The notes under the pieces are model-generated. The model did not search any database and had not been told where the DNA came from. It saw only the letters and a program-made list of their open reading frames with translations. 7,138 nt of DNA from DASTRU01 sp035761045 (GTDB lineage: Bacteria; Pseudomonadota; Gammaproteobacteria; Burkholderiales; Burkholderiaceae_E), in the NCBI GenBank assembly GCA_035761045.1, contig DASTRU010000298.1, positions 1 to 7,138 on the forward strand, read 5' to 3'. Of the stretch, positions 1 to 6,049 are shown one piece after another (the stretch's first letter is position 1; every line of letters begins with the position of its first letter). Both the position numbers and the translations under genes were made by a program.

Positions 1-2
1 CC

Positions 3-653
3 GCCGCGCTCGACGCCTTGCTCATGCGCCGTGGCGATTCGGGGTCCACCGCCTTGATCGCCTTGCATCCGCCGGTAGTGAACGGCGTGGCCGGCGAGAT
101 CGATGCGCGCGCGGTGGCCGAAGCGGTTCGCGGCGCGGGCCCGGCCAAGGCGCGCGCGCTAGACATCAAGGCGGAAGCCGATCGCTTGTATGCCGAGTAC
201 CTGCGGGAAGCCGGCGTCCTCGCGTTGGCGGGCGCCTTGGCCACGGTCGCGGTGCTCGCGGCCGCCTTGCGTTCCCCGCACCGCTTGGGACGGGTATGCG
301 CGCCGTTGGCGGGCGCGGTGGTGTTGACGTTGGGCGCGCTGGCGATGGTCGGACGGCCGCTCGGCATCCTGCATTTGATCGGCCTATTGCTCATCGTGGC
401 GGTCGGCTCGAACTACGCCTTGTTTTTCGACGGACTCGCCACGCGAGGCGGCAATGCCGAAAACGGGCTTGGCACGCGGCTGTCATTGCTCACCGCCAAT
501 TTGACGACCGTCAGCGGCTTTGGCGTGTTGGCCTGGTCGGACACGCCCGCGCTTCACGCGATCGGCGTCACCGTGGGTCCGGGCGCGCTGTTCGCGTTCG
601 TGCTGTCGGCGGCGTGGATCGCGCCGACGCGTAAATCGTGGGGGCAGGCATGA
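3..653 (+). CDS. MMPL/RND-family exporter, C-terminal part (5' truncated by window edge)
   Basis: The frame is open from the first bases, so only the last ~216 residues are present. An internal TTG or ATG near base 18-24 is not a credible start, because the fragment begins in the middle of a domain. Fragment residues 1-65 look like the end of the second periplasmic loop. Five hydrophobic segments follow, at about residues 70-89, 96-116, 120-142, 160-178 and 183-206. This matches TM8-TM12 of a 12-helix MMPL/RND transporter. The helix with GSNYALFFDG resembles the conserved core segment seen in exporters of aryl-polyene clusters. By family and context it probably moves the finished pigment lipid, or a precursor, out of the inner membrane. 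Its TGA overlaps the ATG of the next gene, which suggests one operon. The substrate is inferred from context alone; membership of the MMPL superfamily is fairly sure. Confidence 0.85.
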   Translation, partial: AALDALLMRRGDSGSTALIALHPPVVNGVAGEIDARAVAEAVRGAGPAKARALDIKAEADRLYAEYLREAGVLALAGALATVAVLAAALRSPHRLGRVCAPLAGAVVLTLGALAMVGRPLGILHLIGLLLIVAVGSNYALFFDGLATRGGNAENGLGTRLSLLTANLTTVSGFGVLAWSDTPALHAIGVTVGPGALFAFVLSAAWIAPTRKSWGQA

Positions 654-1465
654 CGCCGGCGCCAGCCCCGCGTGCCTGGACGCCCGGGCCGTTGATTCGC
701 GCGTCGATCTGGCTGCATTTGGGCGCCGGAGCGGTCAGCCTCGTTCGCCCGGAGCTGGCCACGGCGGCCCTCGCCGCCATTGCCGCCAATCACGCCGGTC
801 TCACCGCCGCGGGCCTTTGGCCACGCAGTACCGGGCTCGGTCCCAATCTCGTTCAGCTCGGCGCGGCAAGCGTCGCGCGCCGGGAGATCGCGCTGACCTT
901 CGACGATGGACCCGACCCCGAGATCACGCCGCGCGTGCTCGATCGGCTCGACGCCGTCGGCGCGCGCGCCACGTTTTTTTGCATCGCCGAGCGCGCCGCG
1001 CGTCATCCGGCCTTGTGCGCCGAGATCGTCGCGCGCGGCCATAGCGTGCAAAACCATAGCGCTCGTCACGGCTATGGCTTCGCGCTGCTCGGCCCGCGCG
1101 GGTTCGCGCGCGAGATCGGCGCCGCGCAAGACACGCTCGCGAGCATCACCGGCGTGACGCCCACCTTCTTTCGCGCGCCGGCGGGATTGCGCAATCCGCT
1201 GCTAGACCCCGTGCTCGCGCGGCTCGGCTTGCAACTCGCCAGCTGGACGCGGCGCGGATTCGATACGCGTCGGCGCGATCCGGCGCGCATCGTCGCGGCC
1301 TTGGACGCGGCCATCTCGCCCGGCGGCATCGTGCTCATGCATGACGGTTCCAGCGCCCGTATGTCGGATGGCGGCGCCGTCGTGCTTCCCGTGCTCGACC
1401 GCGTGCTTGCGTTGTGCGAAGCACGCCGTCTGCGTCCCCTTACCTTGCCCGAAGCCTTGCGATGA
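650..1465 (+). CDS. Polysaccharide deacetylase-like protein (NodB homology domain) in pigment operon
   Basis: The protein has 271 residues. I chose ATG 650, which forms an ATGA overlap with the upstream stop and has a GGGGG stretch five bases before it. GTG 638 would add only four residues. An N-terminal region (about residues 14-56) is hydrophobic and could be a membrane anchor. The NodB domain then shows all the usual carbohydrate esterase 4 motifs: TFDDGP (83-88, with D85 as likely base and D86 as metal ligand), the metal-binding histidines in HSARH (H136, H140), RAPAG (175-179), W199 and the C-terminal LMHDG (H231). The enzyme therefore looks catalytically intact. The family removes N- or O-acyl groups from glycans at or outside the membrane. 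Inside this operon it may act on a glycan or acylated intermediate of the aryl-polyene lipid, but that substrate is inference. A coincidental cell-wall role is the alternative. Confidence 0.9.
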   Translation: MTPAPAPRAWTPGPLIRASIWLHLGAGAVSLVRPELATAALAAIAANHAGLTAAGLWPRSTGLGPNLVQLGAASVARREIALTFDDGPDPEITPRVLDRLDAVGARATFFCIAERAARHPALCAEIVARGHSVQNHSARHGYGFALLGPRGFAREIGAAQDTLASITGVTPTFFRAPAGLRNPLLDPVLARLGLQLASWTRRGFDTRRRDPARIVAALDAAISPGGIVLMHDGSSARMSDGGAVVLPVLDRVLALCEARRLRPLTLPEALR

Positions 1466-2172
1466 CCGACGACGACTGGACCGCGCTCGCCCGCGCCGCG
1501 AGCGCCTTGTACCGCCCCGCCGGACGCTTCGCGCACGGCTTCGCGCGCGGCAAATTACGCGGCGACCCGGCGTTTCGCACGATCGTCGAACGCGGCTTGC
1601 TCGCCAGCCACGAACGCTTGCTCGATTTGGGATGCGGCCAAGCCTTATTCGCCGCGCTCGCGCACGTGTTGCGCGGGCCACGGCGCGGCAAGCACCCCAC
1701 GCACACCTCCACGCCGTGGTCGTATACCGGCATCGAACTCATGCGCAGCGACGCCGAACGCGCGCGCCGCGCTTTAGGCACGCGCGCCGACATCGTGTGC
1801 GCGGACATTCGCAGCACGACGTTTCCCGACTGCGACGCGGTCATCATCCTCGACGTTTTGCACTACCTGCCGCATGAAGACCAGCTCAAGGTGCTGCAAC
1901 GCGTGCGCGCCGCGCTCTCGCCTCACGGCGTGCTGCTGCTGCGCGTGGGCGACGCCGACGCGGGCTGGCGTTTCAAGGCCTCGGTTTGGGTGGACCGCGT
2001 GGTGACGGCCATTCGCGGCCACCGCGCGAGCCCCTTGCATGTGCGCGGCTTGACGCAATGGCGCGAATTGGTCGAGTCGCTTGGCTTTCGCGTTGAAACC
2101 TGCCCGATGAGTCGCGGCACGCCGTTCGCGAATGTGTTGTTGATCGCACGCCCGGTGCGCGTCGCGGGGTGA
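1462..2172 (+). CDS. Class I SAM-dependent methyltransferase
   Basis: The protein has 236 residues from ATG 1462, which overlaps the upstream TGA as ATGA; a longer in-frame reading from 1414 would run into the deacetylase gene. Motif I, LLDLGCGQ (53-60), is the glycine-rich SAM-binding loop. GIEL (90-93) ends in the acidic residue after strand 2 that usually holds the ribose. ADI (114-116) and LDVLHYL (130-136) correspond to the next core strands, followed by a typical strand-5 segment ending in LLLRVGDA. This is a complete Rossmann-type methyltransferase of normal length. Methyltransferases are common members of aryl-polyene and xanthomonadin clusters, where methylation of the aryl head group (ring carbon or phenolic oxygen) is the usual proposal. 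The sequence does not tell C- from O-methylation. There is no good Shine-Dalgarno sequence, so translation is probably coupled to the gene before it. Confidence 0.88.
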   Translation: MTDDDWTALARAASALYRPAGRFAHGFARGKLRGDPAFRTIVERGLLASHERLLDLGCGQALFAALAHVLRGPRRGKHPTHTSTPWSYTGIELMRSDAERARRALGTRADIVCADIRSTTFPDCDAVIILDVLHYLPHEDQLKVLQRVRAALSPHGVLLLRVGDADAGWRFKASVWVDRVVTAIRGHRASPLHVRGLTQWRELVESLGFRVETCPMSRGTPFANVLLIARPVRVAG

Positions 2173-2263
2173 ACCACCGGTCGGCGTAGTTGTCGTTTGT
2201 TAGACTTCGCGGCCTTTTTCGTCGCGCGGCCGTCGCGGTCCAACGACTTCGCATCACCATCAC
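2173..2263 (+). other. 91-base gap between methyltransferase and ketosynthase genes
   Basis: This is the only sizeable gap inside the pigment gene run; the other junctions overlap or have four bases. It holds a T run at 2215-2219 but no clear stem before it, so I do not call a terminator. I see no convincing -35/-10 pair. The reading frame of the downstream ketosynthase stays open back to a TAG at 2201 without offering another ATG, GTG or TTG. The gap could hold a weak internal promoter or a 5' leader for the elongation block, but nothing in the sequence proves this. Confidence 0.4.
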
Positions 2264-3454
2264 GTGCTTCGCGTCACTCACCACACCCTTACTTCATGCA
2301 TCGGCCTTGGCCGTGCCGATACCGTCGCGGCATTGCGCGCACGCCGTAGCGGTCTTAAGCCCTGTGCCTTTGAAACCGTCGCGCTCGAAACATGGATCGG
2401 CGAAGTCGCCGGCCTGGACGACAGGCCCGTGCGTCGCGATCTCGCAAGCTACGACTGCCGCAATAACCGCCTCGCCGAACTTGCGTTCGAACAAGATGGA
2501 TTCGCGCAAAGCGTGGCCCGCGCGGTTCAACGCCATGGCGCGCGGCGCATCGGCGTATTCGTAGGCACTAGCACGTCGGGCATTTTGCAAACCGAACTGG
2601 CGTATCGCCGGCGCGACCCGCACACCGGTGCGCTGCCCAGCGACTTTGAATACGCGCACGTTCACAACACGTATTCGATCGCGGACTTCACGCGCGCCTG
2701 GTTTGGATTGGAAGGCCCGGCCTTTGCCGTGTCGGCCGCCTGCGCCTCCAGCGCCAAGGTGTATGCCGACGCGCAGCGCATGCTCGACGCGGGCTTGATC
2801 GACGCGGCGGTGGTCGGCGGCGTGGATAGTTTGTGCCTGACGACGCTTTACGGTTTTGAATCGCTGGAATTGCTTTCGCGTCGTCCGTGCCGGCCGTTCG
2901 ACGCCGCGCGCGACGGCATTTCGATCGGCGAGGCGGCCGCGTTCGCCTTGCTAGAACGCGTGGAAGCCAAGCCCTCGGCCGACGATCTATTGCTGTTGGG
3001 GTGCGGCGAATCGAGCGATGGCTATCACATGTCGTCGCCACACCCCGAAGGGCTCGGCGCCAAGCGCGCGATCCTCGCGGCGCTAGCCGACGCCGGGCTT
3101 GAGCCCGACGCGATCGATTACGTCAACCTGCATGGCACCGGCACGCCAAGCAACGACGCGGCCGAAGACGCCGCCGTGGTTTCGGTATTGGGCACGCGGG
3201 TGCCTTGCAGTTCGACCAAGGGCGCGACCGGCCATGCGTTGGGCGCGGCGGGCGGACTGGAAGCCGGCATTAGCCTGCTCGCACTCGAGATCGGGTTGGT
3301 GCCGGGTGGCTTGCATACCGAGTCGCGCGACCCCGCCCTCGCCTGCCATTACGTCACGCGCAACCTGGAAGCGCCGGTGCGACATGTACTGACGAATTCA
3401 TTTGGCTTTGGCGGCGCGAATTGCTGCCTCATCTTTGGACGAGGCCGCGCATGA
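2264..3454 (+). CDS. Beta-ketoacyl-ACP synthase (KAS I/II fold), elongating ketosynthase of the aryl-polyene type
   Basis: The 396-residue protein is a full-length condensing enzyme of the FabF/type II PKS fold. The catalytic Cys-His-His set is present: C160 in AACASS, H290 in NLHGTGTPSND and H324 in STKGATGHALGAAG, with K319 at the usual site. The C-terminal SFGFGGANCCLIFG (379-392) is the standard glycine-rich end of these enzymes. It catalyses decarboxylative Claisen condensation of malonyl-ACP with the growing acyl chain. The half-size partner encoded directly downstream suggests that the two work as a heterodimer, as described for ApeO/ApeC in Escherichia coli. I use GTG 2264 as start because it is the first start codon after the in-frame TAG at 2201, and there is no methionine until well inside the fold. 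No Shine-Dalgarno sequence precedes it, so the exact start is less sure than the gene. The TGA overlaps the next ATG. Confidence 0.93.
   Translation: MLRVTHHTLTSCIGLGRADTVAALRARRSGLKPCAFETVALETWIGEVAGLDDRPVRRDLASYDCRNNRLAELAFEQDGFAQSVARAVQRHGARRIGVFVGTSTSGILQTELAYRRRDPHTGALPSDFEYAHVHNTYSIADFTRAWFGLEGPAFAVSAACASSAKVYADAQRMLDAGLIDAAVVGGVDSLCLTTLYGFESLELLSRRPCRPFDAARDGISIGEAAAFALLERVEAKPSADDLLLLGCGESSDGYHMSSPHPEGLGAKRAILAALADAGLEPDAIDYVNLHGTGTPSNDAAEDAAVVSVLGTRVPCSSTKGATGHALGAAGGLEAGISLLALEIGLVPGGLHTESRDPALACHYVTRNLEAPVRHVLTNSFGFGGANCCLIFGRGRA
3441..3444 (+). promoter_or_regulatory. Ribosome binding site (GAGG) deciding the chain-length-factor start
   Basis: GAGG ends six bases before ATG 3451. 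It lies inside the last codons of the ketosynthase gene and supports ATG 3451 over the upstream TTG 3421, which would add ten residues. Confidence 0.5.
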
Positions 3455-4257
3455 CGAATTCGCCAACGCTTGACGTGTGGTTGGAAGGCATTGGCTTGGT
3501 CGGGCCCGGCTTTGACGGCTGGTCGCACGCGCAAGCACTGCTGACAGGCGCAGAGGCCTACACGCCGCGCGCGACCACGGTGCCAGCGGCGGTATTACTG
3601 CCAGCGGCGGAGCGCCGACGCGCCGGCGTGGCCGTGCGGATCTCGCTGGCCATCGCGCTCGAAGCCGCGCAACACGCGCAACGCGATGCTGGCACGCTCG
3701 CCACCGTCTTTACCGCCTCGGGCGCCGACGGGGACAACTGCCACACGATTTGCGAAGCCTTGGCGAGCGAGGAACGGCTTATCTCGCCGACGCGGTTTCA
3801 TAACTCGGTGCATAACGCGCCCGCCGGGTATTGGACGATCGCCGCGCGATGCATGGCGCCCTCGACCAGTTTGTGCGCCTACGACGCAAGCTTTTGCGCC
3901 GGTTTGCTCGAAGCGACGACGCAAGTACGCGCGACGCAAGCGCCGGTGTTGCTCGTTGCCTACGACACCGCGTATCCGCAGCCTTTGCGCGCCGCGCGGC
4001 CAATTCCCGACGCGTTTGGCGTGGCCTTCGTGCTCGCGCCCACGCGCGGCGAACGCGCCTTCGCCAGGTTGTCGGTCACGCTTGACGGACAAGCACCCAA
4101 CGGCTGCGTCAATCCCTTGTTCGAAGCCTTGCGACACGCCATTCCGGCCGCCCGCAGTCTGCCCTTGCTGGAAGCCATCGCGCGGCGCGAGGCCACCGAG
4201 CGCGTTCTCGATTACCTGCCCGGCCTTTCGCTGCGCGTGGGCCTGCGGCCATGTTGA
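3451..4257 (+). CDS. Half-size beta-ketoacyl synthase-like protein (chain-length-factor type, ketoacyl-synt_2 family)
   Basis: The protein has 268 residues, against about 400 for a complete ketosynthase. It resembles only the N-terminal half of the fold. The segment SPTRFHNSVHNAPAGYW (112-128) is a hallmark of the short condensing-enzyme homologues found in aryl-polyene clusters. Where a ketosynthase carries its nucleophile, this protein reads SLCAYDASF (140-148), so depending on register the cysteine is replaced by Tyr144 or Ala143; Cys142 is nearby but out of place. The two catalytic histidines lie in the missing C-terminal half. By family it is a non-catalytic partner of the upstream ketosynthase that shapes the pocket and polyene length. 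The start is ATG 3451, overlapping the ketosynthase stop, with a GAGG site six bases upstream. The dehydratase gene follows after four bases. The short length is the norm for this family, not a frameshift: the end runs straight into the next gene. Confidence 0.85.
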   Translation: MTNSPTLDVWLEGIGLVGPGFDGWSHAQALLTGAEAYTPRATTVPAAVLLPAAERRRAGVAVRISLAIALEAAQHAQRDAGTLATVFTASGADGDNCHTICEALASEERLISPTRFHNSVHNAPAGYWTIAARCMAPSTSLCAYDASFCAGLLEATTQVRATQAPVLLVAYDTAYPQPLRAARPIPDAFGVAFVLAPTRGERAFARLSVTLDGQAPNGCVNPLFEALRHAIPAARSLPLLEAIARREATERVLDYLPGLSLRVGLRPC

Positions 4258-4261
4258 CGCC

Positions 4262-4747
4262 ATGACGCATGAATCCACGTCCCGCGTGCTCGATCGCGAC
4301 GCGATCGCCGCCTTGATTCCACACGCCGGCACGATGTGCTTGCTTGACCGTGTTCACACCTGGGATGCCGAGCGCATCGAGTGCCACGCGATTAGCCATC
4401 GCGATGGCGCGAATCCGTTGCGCGAAGCCGGTCGGCTCGGCGCCGCGAGTGGCATCGAATACGCGGCGCAAGCCATGGCGGTGCATGGTGGATTGCTCGC
4501 GCAAGCCAACGGCGGCGCGCCAACGATGGGCTTTCTCGCCAGCGTGCGCGACGTGCGCGCATACGCGGCGCGGCTTGACGATCTCGCGGGCGATTTAATC
4601 GTCGAGGCCAAACGCCTAGGCGGCGAAGCCAGCCGCGTGTTGTACGAATTTTCCGTGCGAACGCACGAACGCGTCGTGCTTGAGGGACGCGCCGCCGTCG
4701 TGCTCGACGCTGAATCATCCTCACCACCATCCTCGATCCGCTCATGA
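4262..4747 (+). CDS. Hotdog-fold 3-hydroxyacyl-ACP dehydratase (ApeP-like)
   Basis: The protein has 161 residues from ATG 4262; the frame is open further upstream, but that stretch is the reverse face of the partner gene in another frame. Residues 19-29 (IPHAGTMCLLD) and 64-77 (GIEYAAQAMAVHGG) match the two conserved blocks of short hotdog dehydratases in aryl-polyene clusters. H21 and E66 are the likely catalytic pair. It would remove water from the 3-hydroxyacyl-ACP made by the downstream ketoreductase to create each double bond. In characterised systems ApeP pairs with a second hotdog protein, ApeI; no such partner is in this window. The residues after about 150 are serine- and proline-rich and look disordered. 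The TGA overlaps the ketoreductase ATG as ATGA. There is no strong Shine-Dalgarno sequence, so coupling to the gene four bases upstream is likely. The fold is fairly sure; the partner requirement is inferred. Confidence 0.85.
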   Translation: MTHESTSRVLDRDAIAALIPHAGTMCLLDRVHTWDAERIECHAISHRDGANPLREAGRLGAASGIEYAAQAMAVHGGLLAQANGGAPTMGFLASVRDVRAYAARLDDLAGDLIVEAKRLGGEASRVLYEFSVRTHERVVLEGRAAVVLDAESSSPPSSIRS

Positions 4748-5463
4748 AACGCGCTTTGGTCACCGGAGGCAGCGGCGCCATTGGCCGCGCCATTTGCGAA
4801 CGTTTGGGTCGCGACGGCATGCACGTCATCGTTCATGCCAACGCCAATAAAACGCAGGCCGATACGGTCGCCGAGGCGATTCGCCAAGCCGCCGGTTCGG
4901 CCGAAAGCATCGCGTTCGACGTGACGGATCGCGAAGCGGTGAACGCGCAATGCGCGGCGCTGCTTGAACACGGACCGATTCAAGTCCTCGTCAATAACGC
5001 GGGCGTGCATGACGACGCCGCGTTTCCGGGGTTGCGCGACGAGCAATGGCATCGCGTCATCGACGTCAGCCTCAACGGCTTTTTTTACGTGACGCAAGCG
5101 TTATCGATGCCGATGATTCGCACGCGCTGGGGTCGCATCATCAATATGTCGTCCGTCGCGGCCTTAAGCGGCAATCGCGGACAAGTGAATTACGCGGCGG
5201 CCAAAGGCGCGCTCAATAGCGCGACGAAGGCCCTGGCGCTTGAGCTTGCAAGTCGAGGCATCACCGTCAATGCCGTCGCGCCGGGCGTCATCGAGTCACC
5301 GATGATCGAAGGCGTGTTCGATGCCGAGATGCTCGCCAAACTCGTGCCGGCCAAACGCGCCGGCCGGCCCGAGGAAGTCGCGGCGCTCGTCGCGTTCTTG
5401 GCAAGCGACGAGGCCGCGTATATCAACGCGCAAATCATCTCGATCAACGGGGGGATGATTTAG
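4744..5463 (+). CDS. fabG: 3-oxoacyl-ACP reductase, FabG-type SDR, pigment-cluster paralogue
   Basis: The protein has 239 residues, the usual size for FabG. It is a classical short-chain dehydrogenase: cofactor loop TGGSGAIG (7-14), NNAG (84-87), and the catalytic set S137, Y150 and K154 in the YxxxK arrangement. The end ISINGGMI is typical of FabG enzymes. It reduces 3-ketoacyl-ACP to 3-hydroxyacyl-ACP with NAD(P)H, and placement next to the dehydratase and ketosynthase makes the polyene chain the likely substrate. Two positions depart from the FabG pattern. The middle glycine of TGxxxGxG is Ala12. The asparagine expected in the NL(x)2-3F helix motif is Ser109 (DVSLNGFF), with Asn111 two residues on. 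It is probably the last gene of the operon, and its final 20 bases overlap a convergent gene. The symbol names the family; this need not be the housekeeping fabG. Confidence 0.93.
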   Translation: MKRALVTGGSGAIGRAICERLGRDGMHVIVHANANKTQADTVAEAIRQAAGSAESIAFDVTDREAVNAQCAALLEHGPIQVLVNNAGVHDDAAFPGLRDEQWHRVIDVSLNGFFYVTQALSMPMIRTRWGRIINMSSVAALSGNRGQVNYAAAKGALNSATKALALELASRGITVNAVAPGVIESPMIEGVFDAEMLAKLVPAKRAGRPEEVAALVAFLASDEAAYINAQIISINGGMI

Positions 5464-5959
5464 CGCTCGTGACCGCTTCGGCGGTACGCGGATCGAGCGA
5501 GCTTGGCGCATCGAGATGCGCGTTGTCGGCCACGCCCACGCCTAAGCGATTCACCAATTCCGCGCCCAACCACCCGGTAAGACCCGCGAGCGCGAAGGCC
5601 AACACCTCGACGATGAAGACGCGCATGTCGACTAAGTGCTCGGGGTCGGATCGCCGCATCATGAACGCGACGAAGAACAACGCGAGCACGCCCATATTGC
5701 CAAGCCCATGCAAGGTGCCGACCCGCTCGGCGCGCGTTCCCTTAGGAATTTGCATCCAATCCAAAAAACCAAAGATCGCGGCGATCACGCCACCGATGAG
5801 TCCGGCGGCTATGTTCCAATAAGCGAGCCGCGAAAATATGGGATCGCCGCCAAACAACGTAATCGCATCGAACACCGGCACGACGCCTAATAGTCCGAGT
5901 GGAAATACGATCAACATTTGATGCAACGGATGGCCCATGAACGTGTGCCGACTTTCCAT
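5444..5959 (-). CDS. DUF2231-type small integral membrane protein
   Basis: The protein has 171 residues on the minus strand. I chose the ATG at 5959-5957 because GGAGG sits five bases before it. Start codons further up (to 6019) would add 20 polar residues before the family's normal N-terminus. The opening GHPLHQMLIVFPLGL (9-23) and the FGFLDW block (63-68) are typical of DUF2231 proteins. Four membrane segments are visible at about residues 15-35, 47-66, 86-101 and 113-132. A polar tail of some 30 residues follows. The family's biochemical role is not established; conserved histidines such as H10 and H13 suggest metal or heme binding, which is inference. The gene is convergent with the ketoreductase and shares its last 20 bases with it. 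It is divergent from the antiporter gene. I see no link to pigment synthesis beyond position. Confidence 0.85.
   Translation of the reverse strand: MESRHTFMGHPLHQMLIVFPLGLLGVVPVFDAITLFGGDPIFSRLAYWNIAAGLIGGVIAAIFGFLDWMQIPKGTRAERVGTLHGLGNMGVLALFFVAFMMRRSDPEHLVDMRVFIVEVLAFALAGLTGWLGAELVNRLGVGVADNAHLDAPSSLDPRTAEAVTSAKSSPR
5464..5499 (+). terminator. UUCG-loop hairpin directly after the ketoreductase stop; candidate 3' end of the operon
   Basis: ACCGC (5472-5476), loop TTCG, GCGGT (5481-5485) forms a perfect five-pair stem closed by C-G around a UUCG tetraloop. CGT (5468-5470) and ACG (5486-5488) extend it past one bulged G. CGCTCG (5464-5469) and CGAGCG (5494-5499) could instead pair as an outer stem. 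There is no T run after it, so it is not a textbook intrinsic terminator. It may be a mRNA 3'-end stabiliser or part of a Rho-dependent end. It lies within the coding region of the convergent DUF2231 gene. The tetraloop has the stable UUCG form only in the + strand transcript. Confidence 0.35.
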
Positions 5960-6049
5960 GCTGTCCTCCAAGGATGGTGAGTCGCATCGACGCAGCAATC
6001 CGCATACCTCGAACATCACACACTTTTATTTCATTAGTCGCCAATCACA
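5960..6049. promoter_or_regulatory. Divergent intergenic region between DUF2231 and antiporter genes
   Basis: These 90 bases must hold the start signals for both divergent genes unless they lie inside the coding regions. The stretch 6021-6037 is clearly richer in A and T than its surroundings and is the best place for a -10 region, but I cannot assign a confident -35/-10 pair on either strand. No strong inverted repeat suggesting an operator is apparent. Confidence 0.35.
5965..5969 (-). promoter_or_regulatory. Shine-Dalgarno GGAGG of the DUF2231 gene
   Basis: Read on the minus strand this is GGAGG, five bases before the ATG at 5959, and the strongest ribosome binding site in the window. It decides the start of the DUF2231 gene against the longer reading from 6019. 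Confidence 0.75.

Noticed and set aside
554..1129. Long open frames on the minus strand opposite the deacetylase, the partner protein (3595-4332), the dehydratase (4354-5097) and the antiporter (6245-6934).
   Set aside because: Their translations are low-complexity, rich in Arg, Ala, Gln or His and without motifs, as expected for shadows of GC-rich genes on the other strand.
2211..2240. T run with nearby GC-rich inverted bases after the methyltransferase gene as an intrinsic terminator.
   Set aside because: The T run precedes the second GC arm instead of following a stem, so the order is wrong for a terminator, and downstream genes belong to the same pathway.
3390..3461. The ten bases TGACGAATTC occur twice, at 3390 and 3452.
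   Set aside because: The copies are 62 bases apart within coding sequence, explained by the codons of each protein; no extended repeat surrounds them.
3451..4257. The half-size ketosynthase homologue as a pseudogene or frameshifted full ketosynthase.
   Set aside because: The stop lies four bases before the next start, no remaining C-terminal half is found in other frames, and known partners in this pathway have the same short length.
5959..6019. Longer DUF2231 protein starting at 6019 on the minus strand.
   Set aside because: The added 20 residues are polar and unlike the family, while GGAGG stands five bases before the ATG at 5959.
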